Shown here in pieces: positions 1 to 12,630 of a stretch of DNA of 64,000 nt. Location: assembly GCA_014058105.1 (NCBI GenBank), contig JACGCM010000325.1:1-64000 (forward strand), read 5' to 3'. Made by a program: the position numbers and the translations under genes. Origin of the DNA: Kingdonia uniflora. Taxonomy: Eukaryota; Streptophyta; Magnoliopsida; Ranunculales; Circaeasteraceae. How positions within the stretch are numbered: the stretch's first letter is position 1; each line of letters begins with the position of its first letter. Under the pieces are notes generated by a model, which made no database searches, had not been told where the DNA came from, and saw nothing but the letters and a program-made list of their open reading frames with translations.

Positions 1-2684
1 GTATTTTCTATTTCTTTATGTCTTTTTCCATAGTACATTAGCCACACGAATTGATCCTGCTTTCGACGAGCTATATACTACTATAATATATTTAACACCA
101 CAAGGCCTTTTTGAATAAGCTTGAGTACCCTCTAAGAATGTGTCATAAAAACTCCTCTGCAAATAATTTCGTACTTATACCAACTTGACTTTACCTAAAT
201 AGTCTTACCCTTTGTACTGCACCCGCACACTATTTTGGACAATTTCCTCATTTCTTCCCCCCCCTTCAATCCCCAACCTGAGACTCCAGGGCTCTCTCAC
301 TGGATCATCAGGGATATCCGTGTTGTTTATCTGTCTCAACTAATCTGGGGAGATTGCATATCCCCTGCAACTTATTTGCTCTTATGCCTCGCCTCGCCCT
401 TTTTTACTGCTTTAGTTGCAGTGATCAAATTTCTGTACCTATGTTATGATTGATAGGTCACTAACAATGTTGGACCATTCGGGTTTTTGAGAGACTGGAA
501 GATTAGAAAATGCATCATTTAGAATGAATGTGTTCACGAAATTATGAATAAGATGATGGGCTGTCTTCCAAACCTGAGTTTATTTCTAGTGTTCTATATG
601 GTGCGGCATATACGAGACAACAACTTTGTCACACTCCCACAGATCTTTTAAATAATGTGTTATTGTCTAATTTTTTTCGATATCCCTAATGATATCTTCT
701 AGAGTGCTTTTTTGGTGTATAGCACTGGACTAATTTGAAGATCCTATGCCATAATTGCCAGAGTATCAGCTAGTATGCAGTCGGGCAGAACGTTATCTAC
801 ATTCCCATTGTCTACTCAAGTGTTGAAACCACGAATATTGGTTGTAGACAGTATTGCCACAAAGTGATATTTCCACTCCAAACAATAGGGGTTATTGTTC
901 TCGGAGTTGCAAAAGACTTGAATGCAGATAAGAAGGATAACCTAAATCATCTTAAAGTATGATGACTTCTTCCTAAGGTCAATCTATTGTTTGTTTACTT
1001 TTTTTAACGAATAGAAAATTCTGACCAATGAGTTATTACCTTCTAATTTTGTTTGTTGTGCAATGCTCGTCCTCTCGTTTTTATAGTGATTTGTTAAGTA
1101 TTTTACAGCGCGGTTGTTGTTGGCTTTCTTATGAGGCAATATGTTCGGCTCCCGCGTAGTATTCTTTTTGGTATTTAATTGCAGTGAAATGGGCTTAGTC
1201 AACGATATGACATCTTGGTAGACTAACGCTGATTATAGTAGTTAATTCTTCTACTTCTTTTAGCCATTGCACATATGCTCCTCATAGTGTTACTAAATGT
1301 ATTTATGATCTTCTTTATATTTGTGAGCCGCTATGCTGATTAAAAGTTAAGTAGGAGAACTTCTTTTGACAAATCTTCTTTTGTGTTCGTAGATGTCCAT
1401 AAATTCTTTTGGACCAAAATGTTGTTGGCAAGAGTCTCGAGGTACCTTTGAGGTTTATGCTTCATCTTGGTGTTAATACGAGTATCTACTTGTTACTTTA
1501 TACTCTGTCCTGAAGTAGAGCATTTGGTGGCTATAAATATTATCAACACTTCAATATCTTTTATATCATGTTATGAAACATCACTTTTTTTTGAGTGCTA
1601 CTTTGCTGTTGAGATTTATATATCTCATGCCCGTGGTGATATGATCTTAATGGAGATACCAATTTTGTGGTTATTGTGTGGATACTCATAATCATCGAGA
1701 ATTGGGAGAGTGTTTGTGTGATCAGGCCTAAGCACTCAAAACCAAAAGATTACGTTATCTACTGAGGCTTTAAAATGTATTGTTTTTAACATGTACAAAT
1801 GAATTGCAATTTACGGGGTAGTGGTTGCCAAAATTTTTGGTAGGACTTCTTCCAGTTTGATTTGCTTGTCTTATGTTGCATGACTGATAGCTATAGGATG
1901 TGAATAAGTAGCTTTTTGGGGAACGTTTAGTCTACTAAAGTCGATTTGTTCTTGTAGGCGTCAATAGAGGTTTTAAGTGATACCTAGTGATCCTCGAGAC
2001 CTTCGTGGGCAGTTGCATGACGTAATGATGGTGAGTTATTCTATAGAGCGAGATACCTTAGGTAATTGAGCAGTAAACGTAGTGTTTAACCATGCTTTTC
2101 TTCTGTGTAGTAGTCAACAGTAGTCTGTCGTCATGGACGATCCATCTTATGTCCCTGTGATGGTAAACAGTTTTTCCATAGTGAAACGTATGTGGCTGGG
2201 TCTTGGGGTTCTTCCTCACATCATTATTGATATATCATAGTGATTGAGTTAGCGAACAATGATTGACAATCGGACTTTGGTGGCAGGCTTACGGAGAGTC
2301 GAGATTCCCCAGGCTTATGGTGTTGAGGGGGCCCAGGTGAGATGGCTTATTGGGAAGGCATTCCGATGAGGGTCTCAAGATTACCTGTATTTTGGTTTAT
2401 CCTGGAATCAAAACCTCGTTAGTGGAAGTCAGTTTAGAAATGGTGGAGCTCGAGGGCTACTTTCGCAAGTTGATTGTCGAGGGAGATTCATGAGGAGTTG
2501 GCGACCTTAGCGATACAAAATTTTTTGCTAAGGCTCATGATTAGTGGATGATGAGTGCAGTGTCATTTCTGCTCACTTTCTACAGGGCACTACTTCCTAT
2601 CGACCGCTTGGTGATGAAGATGTAAACAGTTTTGTTGCATCTCTATTGGCCAAGTTAGGGGGACTTGAATGACGCACAAATAAA
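1..2684. other. No supported gene; degenerate intergenic DNA
   Basis: I find no ORF above about 75 codons and no motif I trust here. A codon-like stretch around 2,280-2,500 could be a decayed retroelement, but it gives no recognisable domain in any frame. Confidence 0.5.
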
Positions 2685-2689
2685 CTATT

Positions 2690-2900
2690 CTTCATATCCG
2701 AAAAAAGAACTCTAGCCGTTATTTGCGCACTTGAAAAATTTCGTTCATACCTTCAAAGGATCCAAAATCATTATCCATGGATTACTGCAGCCCTAAAAAG
2801 AACAATTATCTTGGCACGAGGCCAAACCAAGATTGATACTACATGCTCAGGATTTGAAACCTAGAAATACGACATGAAATCAAGCGCATAATAAACAATG
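2690..2900 (+). pseudogene. Ty3/gypsy RNase H remnant
   Basis: Reading the plus strand gives KKEL-AVICALEKFRSYLQ. This matches the conserved RNase H block of plant Tat/Athila-type gypsy pol, where YATTEKELLA is followed by a FRSYL-like segment. After a frameshift come degraded equivalents of the HTDHAALKYL and AKPRLIRW segments. No RT is recognisable upstream and no integrase downstream, so this is a short orphan fragment. It would have degraded the RNA strand of the RNA/DNA hybrid during reverse transcription. Confidence 0.6.
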
Positions 2901-5797
2901 GAAACAAAAGGACACAACGCTAATAGTGTGCCTTAAATGGACTGTAACTCATTGCATTAAACGAAGTTTGGGGATAGATGTCTGTTTAATATATTAAACT
3001 TAGCGGCATAGATGGGAGGCAACCGTGGCAATTTATTTTTAAAATGATAGTGAAATTAATTGTGCAAACAAATTGTTATTTCAAAAAATAATAAGTCATC
3101 ATAATCTTACATTTTTCTAAGTACATCTATGCATGAGGCTTGATACTATTCTTGATAGATTGGAGCACCCTGTCTTTGAATGCACGAGTGGAGCACTCTT
3201 TGGCCAATAGATGTGTACACAAGGGGGGGATTGGGATTCACTATGTATTGGAGTATGTAGCTTTAATGCTGCATGGTGGAGAGGTTTTTATCGGAGTCAT
3301 TTTCTATTAGTAAAAAAGAGTGGCCTCATCTGCTGCCTCATATAAAGAGAGTGTAAAATGATAGAGATCTATAGTGCACTCCTTCGAGTTGCACTGGTTT
3401 TATACAGACCACCACTGGGTTCCGTCATTATGTTTCTCAATTGGAATGCGACAGATTATCTGATAGATTGGGGATTTCAATTAGAAGACATTCAAGAGAG
3501 ACTACCCTCATCAGAAGAATGGTACCAACCAGTTTCACAGTCGTCAGTATTTAAAACCGCAATGTAATTTTTGTACTACACTGGTGGTACTTTTACGGGG
3601 GATTGAAGGGAGGAATGTATGAGGTCGCTTAGCAAAACGAATTGTTCGAACATCACGACAATAGCTAGTAGTACTGAAGAAAAACCTATGATTACATTGA
3701 GACTGATATAATGAAGGGTGACCGAACACGATATTACTTCTACATTAGTTACCAAGAGTTATGAGGATAAGCATAAAAATAAGTAGAATTAATACGCTTA
3801 TAAAGATATTTGTATAGTCTCTAATTTCTTATTTCATAAGGAGTGATTTCCTTGATTTTCAGAATTTATCATTGCTGGCACTACTAAGGAGAAAAAAGAT
3901 AAAGCTAATTGTTTAAAGGTATAAAGATCTGAAGCCATCTTCACCCTCCCTCAAGTCCAAGCATAGATGTCTGCATTCAATGTACTTGTAGATTGACTCC
4001 ACGAAAAAAGATGAATAAATATTCTACAGGTTACTTGAGAAAACTTATCTAGATGAATTATAATTGATTGGCTGAGACTTCTTTATCTCTACGTTGAGAT
4101 GATAAAGTTTTGAACATGTAAACACTTCTCTGCCTATCTCCTATAAATAAGAAAGCCATTCAATGTATTTTTCATTGCTAAATATCGCCATCGGTGAAGT
4201 GGGTAATGTGATTATGTTAATAGTAGATTAGATCTAGCATTATTTTCAATTCTCTAATTTAAAGTTACGACGAGTTGCTCTAGCCATGAACTCTAAGGCT
4301 TCTGTAGTGATGAGTAAAGTCGTGCGAATTATCCCATATTTCGTTTGGTTTGCATGCTTATGAGAATTTGAAATCAACTACGGCTGATACCACCTAGCCA
4401 TGGGATCTTATGTATTAAATCTTCATCCGAATTTCTAATGAACATCGAAGTCTCTTACCTAGGTTATTAGGCCACAAACCCTAGATCTTAAACCCCCGAT
4501 AGATTCTAGTCCAAGCTATTGCGTGCGAATAGAAAAAACAAAGCTAGCATTTGTCATATCGTTTTTAGTAAACTCAGTCAGAGGTTTCCGAAGCGTAATG
4601 TCATCTTTTTCAATATTTTTACCAAATTAGTATTTAAATTTGTTTTTTAGTTCAAAACCCTTGTCCAAATTTAATTTAATACGATTTATTGATCGTAGAA
4701 TTAATTTTTAATAGGTATCCTCGGTGATTCGACTCCCACTTGTGTTCCTATTTTTTGAGACATCCGTACTTTTGAATGGTCAATTATAATCAAGATTTTA
4801 TCGCATCACGAGCTTTCTTATCCCTCACATCGTTGCAATAGCCAACCAACCTAGTCTTGAACAGATCCACGATTGAAGAGTTAGTTTTTGAGTTTATGGA
4901 GAACAGGTTCGATAAGGGGGTTTTGCGCCTTGTGATGATGATTGAGGAATCCGATGTGACATCTTTTAACCACCCACAAGATGGGACTAGAGGATAGTGA
5001 GCTGACAGATGATACTTAAGATACTGCAGAGCCAGCACGTGATAGTATAATTAACAGCAGCAGTAGAGGGTTTTCATCGTTAGGTTCCGTTCTACCTACC
5101 GATAAGGATACCACATTTAAGATCTGATATTGGATAAATTTATAGAGGTAAGGGACATGCAGTTAGATAGGCCTAGTATGGCAAAAACTATAGACATGGT
5201 GGCAGGGTACATAACCGCTATAGAGATGTTGTTACTGCTACGTTTTGCTTTGGGCGTCCTACCTTAATCAGAGACAAAAGGGAAGCAAAGATAGAGCCTA
5301 GAGGAATACCCTTCCAGAAGAAACCAGGGCGATTCCTTCGTGTAAGAGGACGCTCCTGCGTTTATTGATCTACCATTAGAGATTAGAACTAGTGGTTGTT
5401 ACCATTTGCGGTCTTTGATTTATACCTTTCGTACATTAATCTCTATGAAGTTTCTTTCATTATTCATAGCATTTTTATTTTTAGTACATTGTGTCGTATG
5501 GATCGGGGCAAAAAAATTGAAGATTAATGCAATCATGATTTCTGGTCAGTTGTTATTCCGTGCTTTATGCACTTATATGTTGCTATATTTCTCCCTTTCA
5601 AACATTTTTACCTGTCATATTCACTTCACACATTGAGGCCTGTTTTTTCAGGGTTTGCGTTTGACATAAGTATATACCATTGCATCCCCACACCCATATA
5701 AAATATAGGCTTAGCAGAATATTCCTATAAATTAAGCTAGGTTAATGAACTTATACAACTCTAGAGTGATGATTTTTGTTGGCGAGATAGAGAGACA
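2901..5797. other. No supported gene
   Basis: AT-rich sequence with only short ORFs (at most 82 codons, at 4,790-5,038 on the minus strand) and no recognisable domain. It lies left of the Harbinger element and may be further decayed transposon sequence. Confidence 0.5.
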
Positions 5798-6839
5798 TTA
5801 GAGCATCCCAACAGCTGGAGGTGAAAAATGCTTGGCCAAGTAATATTCAATCCACCATCTTCAGACAATTTCACCTCCCGCATCGTTTTAAAAGTTGGAT
5901 ATCCACGGGACAGACCCCCATTTTGCACCTTGAGGTAGATTCTCCCCATCTGGGTGGATTTTTGGTGGATTATGCCGCATTTTGAATTGCGCGTATTCTT
6001 AAGCCAATGAGATAATGACCCTTGTCAAGCTTAATCCATCCTCTTTCTGCCAGTTCAGAACTGCGCGTATATATAACGGCTAAGATGGATACGTGACGGT
6101 TGATATTTTTATACCAAGTTTCAAACTGCTCGTTTTGCCGACCGGTGCAGATTGCTGCGCAGAGCCTGCATGAATATATGTTGGTTGCCCTTGCATACTT
6201 GTTTTTCCCCTGATCAAACTTCTTCCACAAAGGCTTAACGCAGGTTTTTTCTCTATTGTAACCCATTCATCTTCTACTCTCGACTCCTTCTACATTAACC
6301 TCATCCACTTATATCTCAAACTCTATTTCTTTCTTCCTTTGTTCTCATTTTTGTTGATCATGTCGACTAAATCCTGGCTTACTACTCATGTCTGACCCAT
6401 CACTCTCATCTTTGGAGTCATTGTCTTCATCATCATCTAAGCGCAAGAGCTCTTCCGATGTCAATTGAGATGATGCCTAGTATAGAAGATTATGATTTAA
6501 ATGGGATAAGCAGAAAAAAAGGCAGATGCGATATTATCACGGAACGGGGAGTAGTTCATTGTGAAGGAATTGACACACAGAAAGGCCGTGATCTAAATCG
6601 GGGGATTTTAGCCTTAATCGATTACTGTCGGTGACCACCCCAGATTTAAAGGTATCCCATTTCTTCTTGATTCCGTAGGAGGAAGGTGTGTATCAACGTA
6701 TTTATGATCAATTAACTATTCGTCGCTTTCTTCGAACCCCTCTTTAATTTAAAAAGAAAATCGCCCGCTAAAATATGGGCTTATCCTGCACAAAAAGATA
6801 ACGTAACGCACTTCGCAGTATTTATGTTACGGTACGAGC

Positions 6840-7570
6840 GCAACGCTCAATAAGAATAACCTTCGGATTGGGAGAATCTCAGGTATTTTGTGTTTGAAAG
6901 AAGTTTGTAAAACTATTTAACACAATTTAAGCTCATACGCTTAGATCTCCCATGAAAATGATACCTTACAATTGTTAGAATGAATGATCGCGAGGCTTCC
7001 CATGGGATTTTAGGTAGTTTAGATTGTATGCCTTGTAATAGAAAGAATTGTCCTACCGGTATGCAGAATATATCCCCGGGTTATAAAGAAAAATCCCGCG
7101 GTGATTTTAGAAGCCGTGCATCGCACTATCTTTGGATATGGCGCGCATTCTTTGAGGTACCCGTTCTACACGACCGTTGAACGTCCCTTACTCAATGGTG
7201 GCTTTTACCATACCTTTTCTAATATAGTTTGCACCGCCATGTATTTAATATAGGCTGGTACCGTACACTATGGGGTATTACTTAGCGGATGGAGTCCTAC
7301 CAAAATGGCAAACACTTGTTCAAACCATAAGAAATTCATCCAACGTGCCGAAAGATATTTTTTCAACAGATGCAAGAAGCAGTTCCGAGTAAGACGTACA
7401 GCGTGTTTGTTTTGGGGTTAGTACACTTAGGTTTCAAATATTTAGTACACTGCCGATTTTGGAAGCCTAGTGCTCTAGGAAATGTTATGTCGCATGTCAA
7501 TCTGTACAATTACTCGTCGAAGGGATGACGTCTACTTACACATCCGGCAGAAATTGACATTAATCCCGAG
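6840..7570 (+). pseudogene. PIF/Harbinger transposase remnant
   Basis: A DDE-type nuclease of the PIF/Harbinger (Plant_tran, DDE_4) kind. Across two frames one can read LGES, KKFVK, LRSP and GFP, then GILGSLDCM, RKNCPTGMQ, ASHYLWIW, a degraded YYLADGIYPKW block (ADGVLPKWQTLVQTI) and ARFWKP. These appear in the same order as in intact plant homologues (GESTxxxxLKKFV, LRSPN, GFPGMLGSIDCMHW, KNCPxxWxG, SHDLWIWHAFFG, YYLADGIYP, ARFWxxxxxxNVM). The first catalytic Asp survives in GSLDCM. The largest open piece is 6,980-7,180. Stops and frameshifts make it non-functional. Confidence 0.8.
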
Positions 7571-7779
7571 TTTAGCAATCCGTGAGACATGGGAATGACT
7601 TAAATCCAAGACAGGCATCAAACATTATGGCAGTATTCAGAATGGGTCAATGAAATAAAATGAAGGTGGTCATATCCAATATGAAATGAACCTTGTCGTG
7701 GGGCGCAGTTGTAGAATCGAAAAGTGGGCGGATTAATGTCGTCTTCATCGATTGTTTTTGTTTTTTTCTCTAAGTAATG

Positions 7780-8160
7780 TATTTAGTTTCCAAGTTTATG
7801 TTGAGTTGTAATGTATTTGCTCTACTTGATTGTAAAAAAAAATAGCCGTTAATATGGTCGTTGGTAATTTGGACAACGTTTAAAAAAAACAGTCATAATC
7901 TGGCTGTTGAGTAACTTGCACAACAAGTTCACATAAAAACTAGCGGTTAATATGCCGTTCATAACGTGATAACAAGTTTTGCCCACCATAGTTTAAAAAA
8001 ATATAGTTTTAACAAGATTAATACTCAACATATTTTAAACAAAACATATTTAAATAAACCACAGTTTAAACAAAACATAGGTTAAACAATATGAATACTC
8101 CACATAGTGTAAAAAAACATAAATCAAACGCAATTTCTAAATAAATATAGCCTACTGTGA
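7780..8160. repeat. AT-rich stretch with recurring CATAGTTTAAAC-like words
   Basis: Immediately downstream of the transposase remnant. At 7,845-7,965 two copies of a GC(C/G)GTTAATATG(G/C)(T/C)(C/G)GTT motif occur. From 7,985 to 8,130 there are repeated variants of ACATAGTTTAAACAAA. It is probably the noncoding centre of the Harbinger element. Confidence 0.45.
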
Positions 8161-8300
8161 CGACCTCTTCTTACGTTCTGGCTGGCGCTTCTGCGTACTT
8201 GAGAGTCTCATCCATAGGTATATTGCACAACCGCTCTGTCTGGTAAGAAGATTGCATCTCAGCTAGTGCTTGGAAGTCCTCTCGCATGACCTCTGTGTGC
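8160..8300 (-). pseudogene. Short codon-like stretch, possible C-terminal part of the Harbinger accessory ORF
   Basis: The minus strand reads MREDFQALAEMQSSYQTER followed by a KYAEA-like segment before a stop. This resembles the helical tail of SANT/NAM-associated accessory proteins of PIF/Harbinger elements. It lies about 1.9 kb from the better supported part at 10.2 kb, so a decayed intron or an insertion would have to separate them. Weakly supported. Confidence 0.25.
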
Positions 8301-8499
8301 CCTGCCTCAGCTACCCCCTCTAACTCAAAATGCTGTCAACTCTCTTGCCTCGAGTCTACATATGCCGTAGACCGCCTTCTTTGGGGATTTGATGCCACAA
8401 CTCATCCATACTATACGTATGTGCCTAATATACACGTAATATTTATGTGTACAACTCCTAAATTTAATTTACCTCTAGTTCATTTTATTAAATAAAATA

Positions 8500-10215
8500 T
8501 GACATTAATATTGCTTTTTATTGGTATTTGACTAAATCGTCACATAAAACAGTAGTAACAATTTTTTCGGTTTTTAAGAAGAACGGGTATGCACTCCACA
8601 ATGATTCTCATTTGAAGTTGTCAACCCCCGCCCCATGCTTTGAAAGCCCATTGAAAGAGCATTAAATATATATCTTATCTCAATAGTTTATGCATGATTT
8701 TAGGCATTGTTTAGGGTATTTATAATTAATGGTGATTTTTATTACCCTTCCATACTCTATAATAGGAGAAGCCCTAACCCATGCGTAGTGATCTGGAGAG
8801 TGTAAATCAAATTCATAGCAATAAAATTTATGGTCTTTCTCTTGTTCTTGGTCTTTGTATTTTATCGTAGTATAGTAGTATAGGGCATGATCAAAAGGAT
8901 GAGTAGCTATCCTTCTTATCCAAAGCTATATGCAGCTCCACCCAATATAGCCTTAGTGAGATTGTGTAGCTTAGTGGAGTATTACCTTCTCTGTATCCTG
9001 AAATTTCGCATATTTCGTATCTTTACCCTATACTTGACCATGACTAGATTAGGATAATAATGATCTATGTACTGCATCTTTTGGACCATACCAGATATAT
9101 TAGGCACATGAGAATAGAACATAATCCTACTCTCAACCCGACCATGGTCCCCCTGTTGAGTAAGTTGGTTTATGGGTAGTTCCCAATTACTAAAATCTCT
9201 TGGATTTTTTGATTAATTGCATATGCCGCACCAGGTTACGATACGCGAACTCGTCCATTTTACTTTAATCTCTATGCTATCTACTGGTTTTTAAAGGGTA
9301 CGTAGATCGATGTTTTGTTTCTACTTCCAATTTGATTTGTAATTTGGTTTCGTTCTTCTTTTTATTTTAAACCTAACACAAACTCGTTGTAATTGGCTAG
9401 ACTAGTTGCTCGAAGTATAATTCGCACCACAAGTCCTCTTGTATATACAAACCCCACTTACCCTTGTACTTAACGGTACAAAACAAAACCGGCGCTTACG
9501 GGTCTTTTTAGACGGCAATTTATAATCATCAGGAACAAGTATGGTACCTGCATCACCGTTATCGTATCCGTCTACGTTATCGCGCATTTCCGCGATATCC
9601 TTGAAAGATCCCCATATCATTTCGCCGGGTCGCCTAACACAATAGTCCTTGAACCTGTGAGGCGTCTCTAAACTCGATGTAGGTGGCAAAAAATTAATAC
9701 ATCGGGCTCACCTAGATCCGACCCGACCATCCCAAATATTTATCGCCTTTCTTTCCCTAAATTGGCAACCGATCTTGGGATTTGGATGGAACGACACGCC
9801 CAATATCTCTATAATATGACTTCTAAACAAATCATTACGACCTCGTAGAATTCACATCTTTCAGACTTTGATATAACTCTCGAAGCATACCTGAAATTCC
9901 ATAAATCTCTGCGGGAGGTCATAGGGACCTATCATCTGTCTCTAATTCATAACCACCCGGTCTCCTAAATACTAAAGCGTACCCGCCTGTATGGGATTGA
10001 CACCACTGGAACCCTCTGGAAGCTAGCGCTGAAGCCACTCTTAACCTCTATTGATTAATTATCTACCTTGCCATGGTTGCCAATCTATGTTGGTTCTCTG
10101 TCCTTCCATTCTATCATTTCTCTTATCATAGACAGAGTAATGGATTTTCAGACCCCCACTACCCTTTCACTGCTCTCCACGTACCCATACGGATAAATTA
10201 TTTAAAGTTCTGAAC
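8500..10215. other. No supported gene inside the Harbinger element
   Basis: The stretch at 8,690-8,870 has an LTR-like look (TATA-like and AATAAA-like sequences), but I found no paired repeat or target duplication. A 95-codon ORF at 9,402-9,689 on the minus strand, rich in Lys and Arg near its C-terminus (KKTRKRRF), matches nothing I recognise. Confidence 0.4.
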
Positions 10216-10220
10216 CTTCA

Positions 10221-10500
10221 CTAGATACATTTCCAAATCCGACGACTCGAAGGCCATAATCTAATATTGCATAGAAGCCTGTGATCGTTCTTCCCCTTCG
10301 CGCCTTCAGAACGGAACAAATCCTCACGTTCCCGTACAATCCGTCCATAATCGCGTACCCCAGTCAAAAATTGACGTACCAGAATATCATAGGCTGTCAA
10401 GGCTGGAAGAAACCGCTCGAAGAGTGTGCTCCAGTTGAGAAAGAATATATTACCCATCATTAAGCAATAATGCCCTCACATACATGCTATCATTTTGTAG
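10221..10500 (-). pseudogene. SANT/NAM-associated accessory ORF of PIF/Harbinger (remnant)
   Basis: Plant PIF/Harbinger elements encode a second protein with a Myb/SANT-like DNA-binding region that helps the transposase act on the element ends. The minus-strand ORF contains NWSTLFERFLPALTAYDILV and then a RQFLTGVRDYGRIV segment. This resembles the family pattern W-x-x-L-x-x-x-V-x-x-F-x-x-x-Y-x-x-x-x-R-x-x-x-S-G-x-x-D. Downstream, DHRLLCN fits a degraded DHAWxxL block. Upstream, to about 11,415, weak ORFs (a Pro/Tyr-rich then Arg/Lys-rich stretch) could be its N-terminus. It is convergent with the transposase remnant. Confidence 0.5.
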
Positions 10501-11716
10501 GTCATAATTTTTGGAGACGTTGATTTTCAAGGCTCTTTCACGTTTTTAAATTAAATGAGAGTGATGTTACCGCTACCTGTGTCAGGCTTTGTTATTCCTG
10601 GGAACCATCTTTTCTTCTTCCTCCGACCTAGGAGTACCTCTCGTCGACGGGATTTCTCGACCCCTCCAAAAAGATATGCCTGCTAGCATGACAAAGTCTA
10701 ACAGTGTAAAGGCCCAGTTCCCCGCAAGGGAAGTAAAAGGTATGGGTGGGAGGCCACTCAAACCGTTCTATCTACAAGACTATGATGAGACGTTATTCTG
10801 AGTTGTCGCGCTTACTTTTAAATTGAGCAAAACTCTTCAAAACCCATAATCCAGAGACCAATGACTTCAACTTCGGGTACCCTGTGCAATCCATCCGTAC
10901 CACTTCAATGTAGCTATCTACCATGATCCCCTACAAAAACCGTATTTTTCTATCTCGGTTCTGACAAAAAGAAATACTTAACCCGTTAGGACTTTCTTCG
11001 GGGCATTTCTCGAACACTGCAAATATACGTTAAAACACTTAAATTTAACACAAAACTTATGGCTTTGCACCGAGTCCAACAAATATGACCCAGTTGTGTC
11101 TGGGAGATACTACTTGGTTCAACTCTTCTGAGCTGGGGAGGGATCGTGTCCGATGGTCAACTTGTACTCACCAAATATTGTTTACTCTTCGCTTTGCCCT
11201 TCGTTGTACTTGCGGCGTTTACTGTTGTGTTTCGTTTTGAAAATTAACCTCAGTCGCGAACTACAATCTCTCACATTTTTTAAGCGTTTACGACGTCGAT
11301 GATGGAGGAAATGGTTGGTGGTTGGTAAACTGGTGGAGTAGGGTGGGTTATGCGTTTCTTGAAATATAAAGACTAAGTTATAGAGAGAAATAATGACTTT
11401 GAAACAATGCACCAACCAGTTTATGCCTAAAAGTTACAGGAGATAGCCCACGCGTTCTGAAGTGTGTGGCTAATTTGTGTTTTTAAAATGTGGCAATATC
11501 CGTATTAGATGTTACTTAACGCAGTTTTAGAACTGCGCTGGCATGAGCATACACGGCTCAGAGGTGGTGAACATGTCTAGATCGTGACGTGTTGATGTCT
11601 CGTGCGTTTTGAACTGCGCGAGTGAATTCACCTTGATTTGTTGTTGAACTGCTGTGGGTGGGATTGATTCACCTGGTTTTTGGCACAATCCACCCACCCT
11701 ACGGCTGTGATTGCTC

Positions 11717-12622
11717 TTGTTAAACATTTAGCTAATTTTAAATATGTGCGTAAAAGATAGTTCTAAACTAAAGTGTACCATGTAGGTATACCTTTCATTC
11801 CTTAAAAATCGGAATACAAAATTGAAAGTAACATTACTTCACACACCAGTGTATGTTGCTTAAGTCCTTTAATAACACACATTAGATAATCTAAAAAGAA
11901 CGTTTCTCATTGCCAAAAAGAAGAGTAGTAAAACACTGAAGAAAAAAAATGTATATAAGAAAATACTGGAATGACACAAATCTAGGTCATAAGGGACTCT
12001 AAATCCTGGTACCCCAGAGCACACCTGGTCTAGACCTGTCGCCCAATAATCGGGTCAGGAACATTATAAAATAACAAAAAAATATCAAGTGTTTAACCTG
12101 ACAGTATGAAAGGAGCGAGTGAGCGGCGACATCTGTATTTTCCTTTCACTCTATAAGGATGAATTAAGCTAGTTGCCTTAATAATAAATGCCAAAATATC
12201 TAGTACATCTTACACATACACACACACACACTCGAAAGCCGCTGTTTTTTACAAAAATATTTTAAATAGTCAGCTCGTATAAGCGTTTCACAGATGCTAA
12301 GCCTAATTCTTATAATTTAGTCCAAGTTCAACAGCATGCTAAGGAATCGTTGCCGTAAAATTTTGAAAGCCACAAGAGCTGTTGGCTAGAATCTTAACCA
12401 AGATGACTACAAGTACTGAGCATAAATTTTGTGGGTATATCTAATAGAATACCCTTCCAAGACAACACTCGTCCACCGGAGATACCTGAGTAACTGCTTA
12501 TTGCCATATGTTAAATGCAATCAGAGGTTTAACTTTATTATTTATATCAATAGGTTTATTTTATTGTGTCTATTTTTATACTAATACTTGTGTTCTTACT
12601 CCTCCTAAGCCCCTTCACTATG
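11717..12622. other. No supported gene; (CA)n microsatellite at about 12,211-12,231
   Basis: Nothing coding is recognisable. A short CACACA run lies near 12,220. Confidence 0.5.
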
Positions 12623-12630
12623 ATTCCAGC

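Larger units (their letters stand above)
5801..11716. mobile_element. Decayed PIF/Harbinger DNA transposon, about 5.9 kb
   Basis: The left end reads TTA then GAGCATCCCAACAGCTGG. The right end, read inward, is GAGCAATCACAGCCGTAGG. These resemble the GAGCATCC-type terminal inverted repeats and TTA target duplication of plant PIF/Harbinger elements, with mismatches; the right-hand TTA copy is not perfect. Both subterminal regions carry copies of GAACTGCGCG or close variants: near 5,982 and 6,058 on the left, and 11,530 and 11,612 on the right. Inside are a transposase remnant (+) and an accessory SANT/NAM-like ORF remnant (-), the two-gene content expected of this superfamily. The exact ends and possible internal insertions are uncertain. 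Confidence 0.65.

Noticed and set aside
8690..8880. A solo LTR inside the Harbinger element
   Set aside because: TATA-like and polyadenylation-like words are present, but no ends, paired copy or target duplication could be found.
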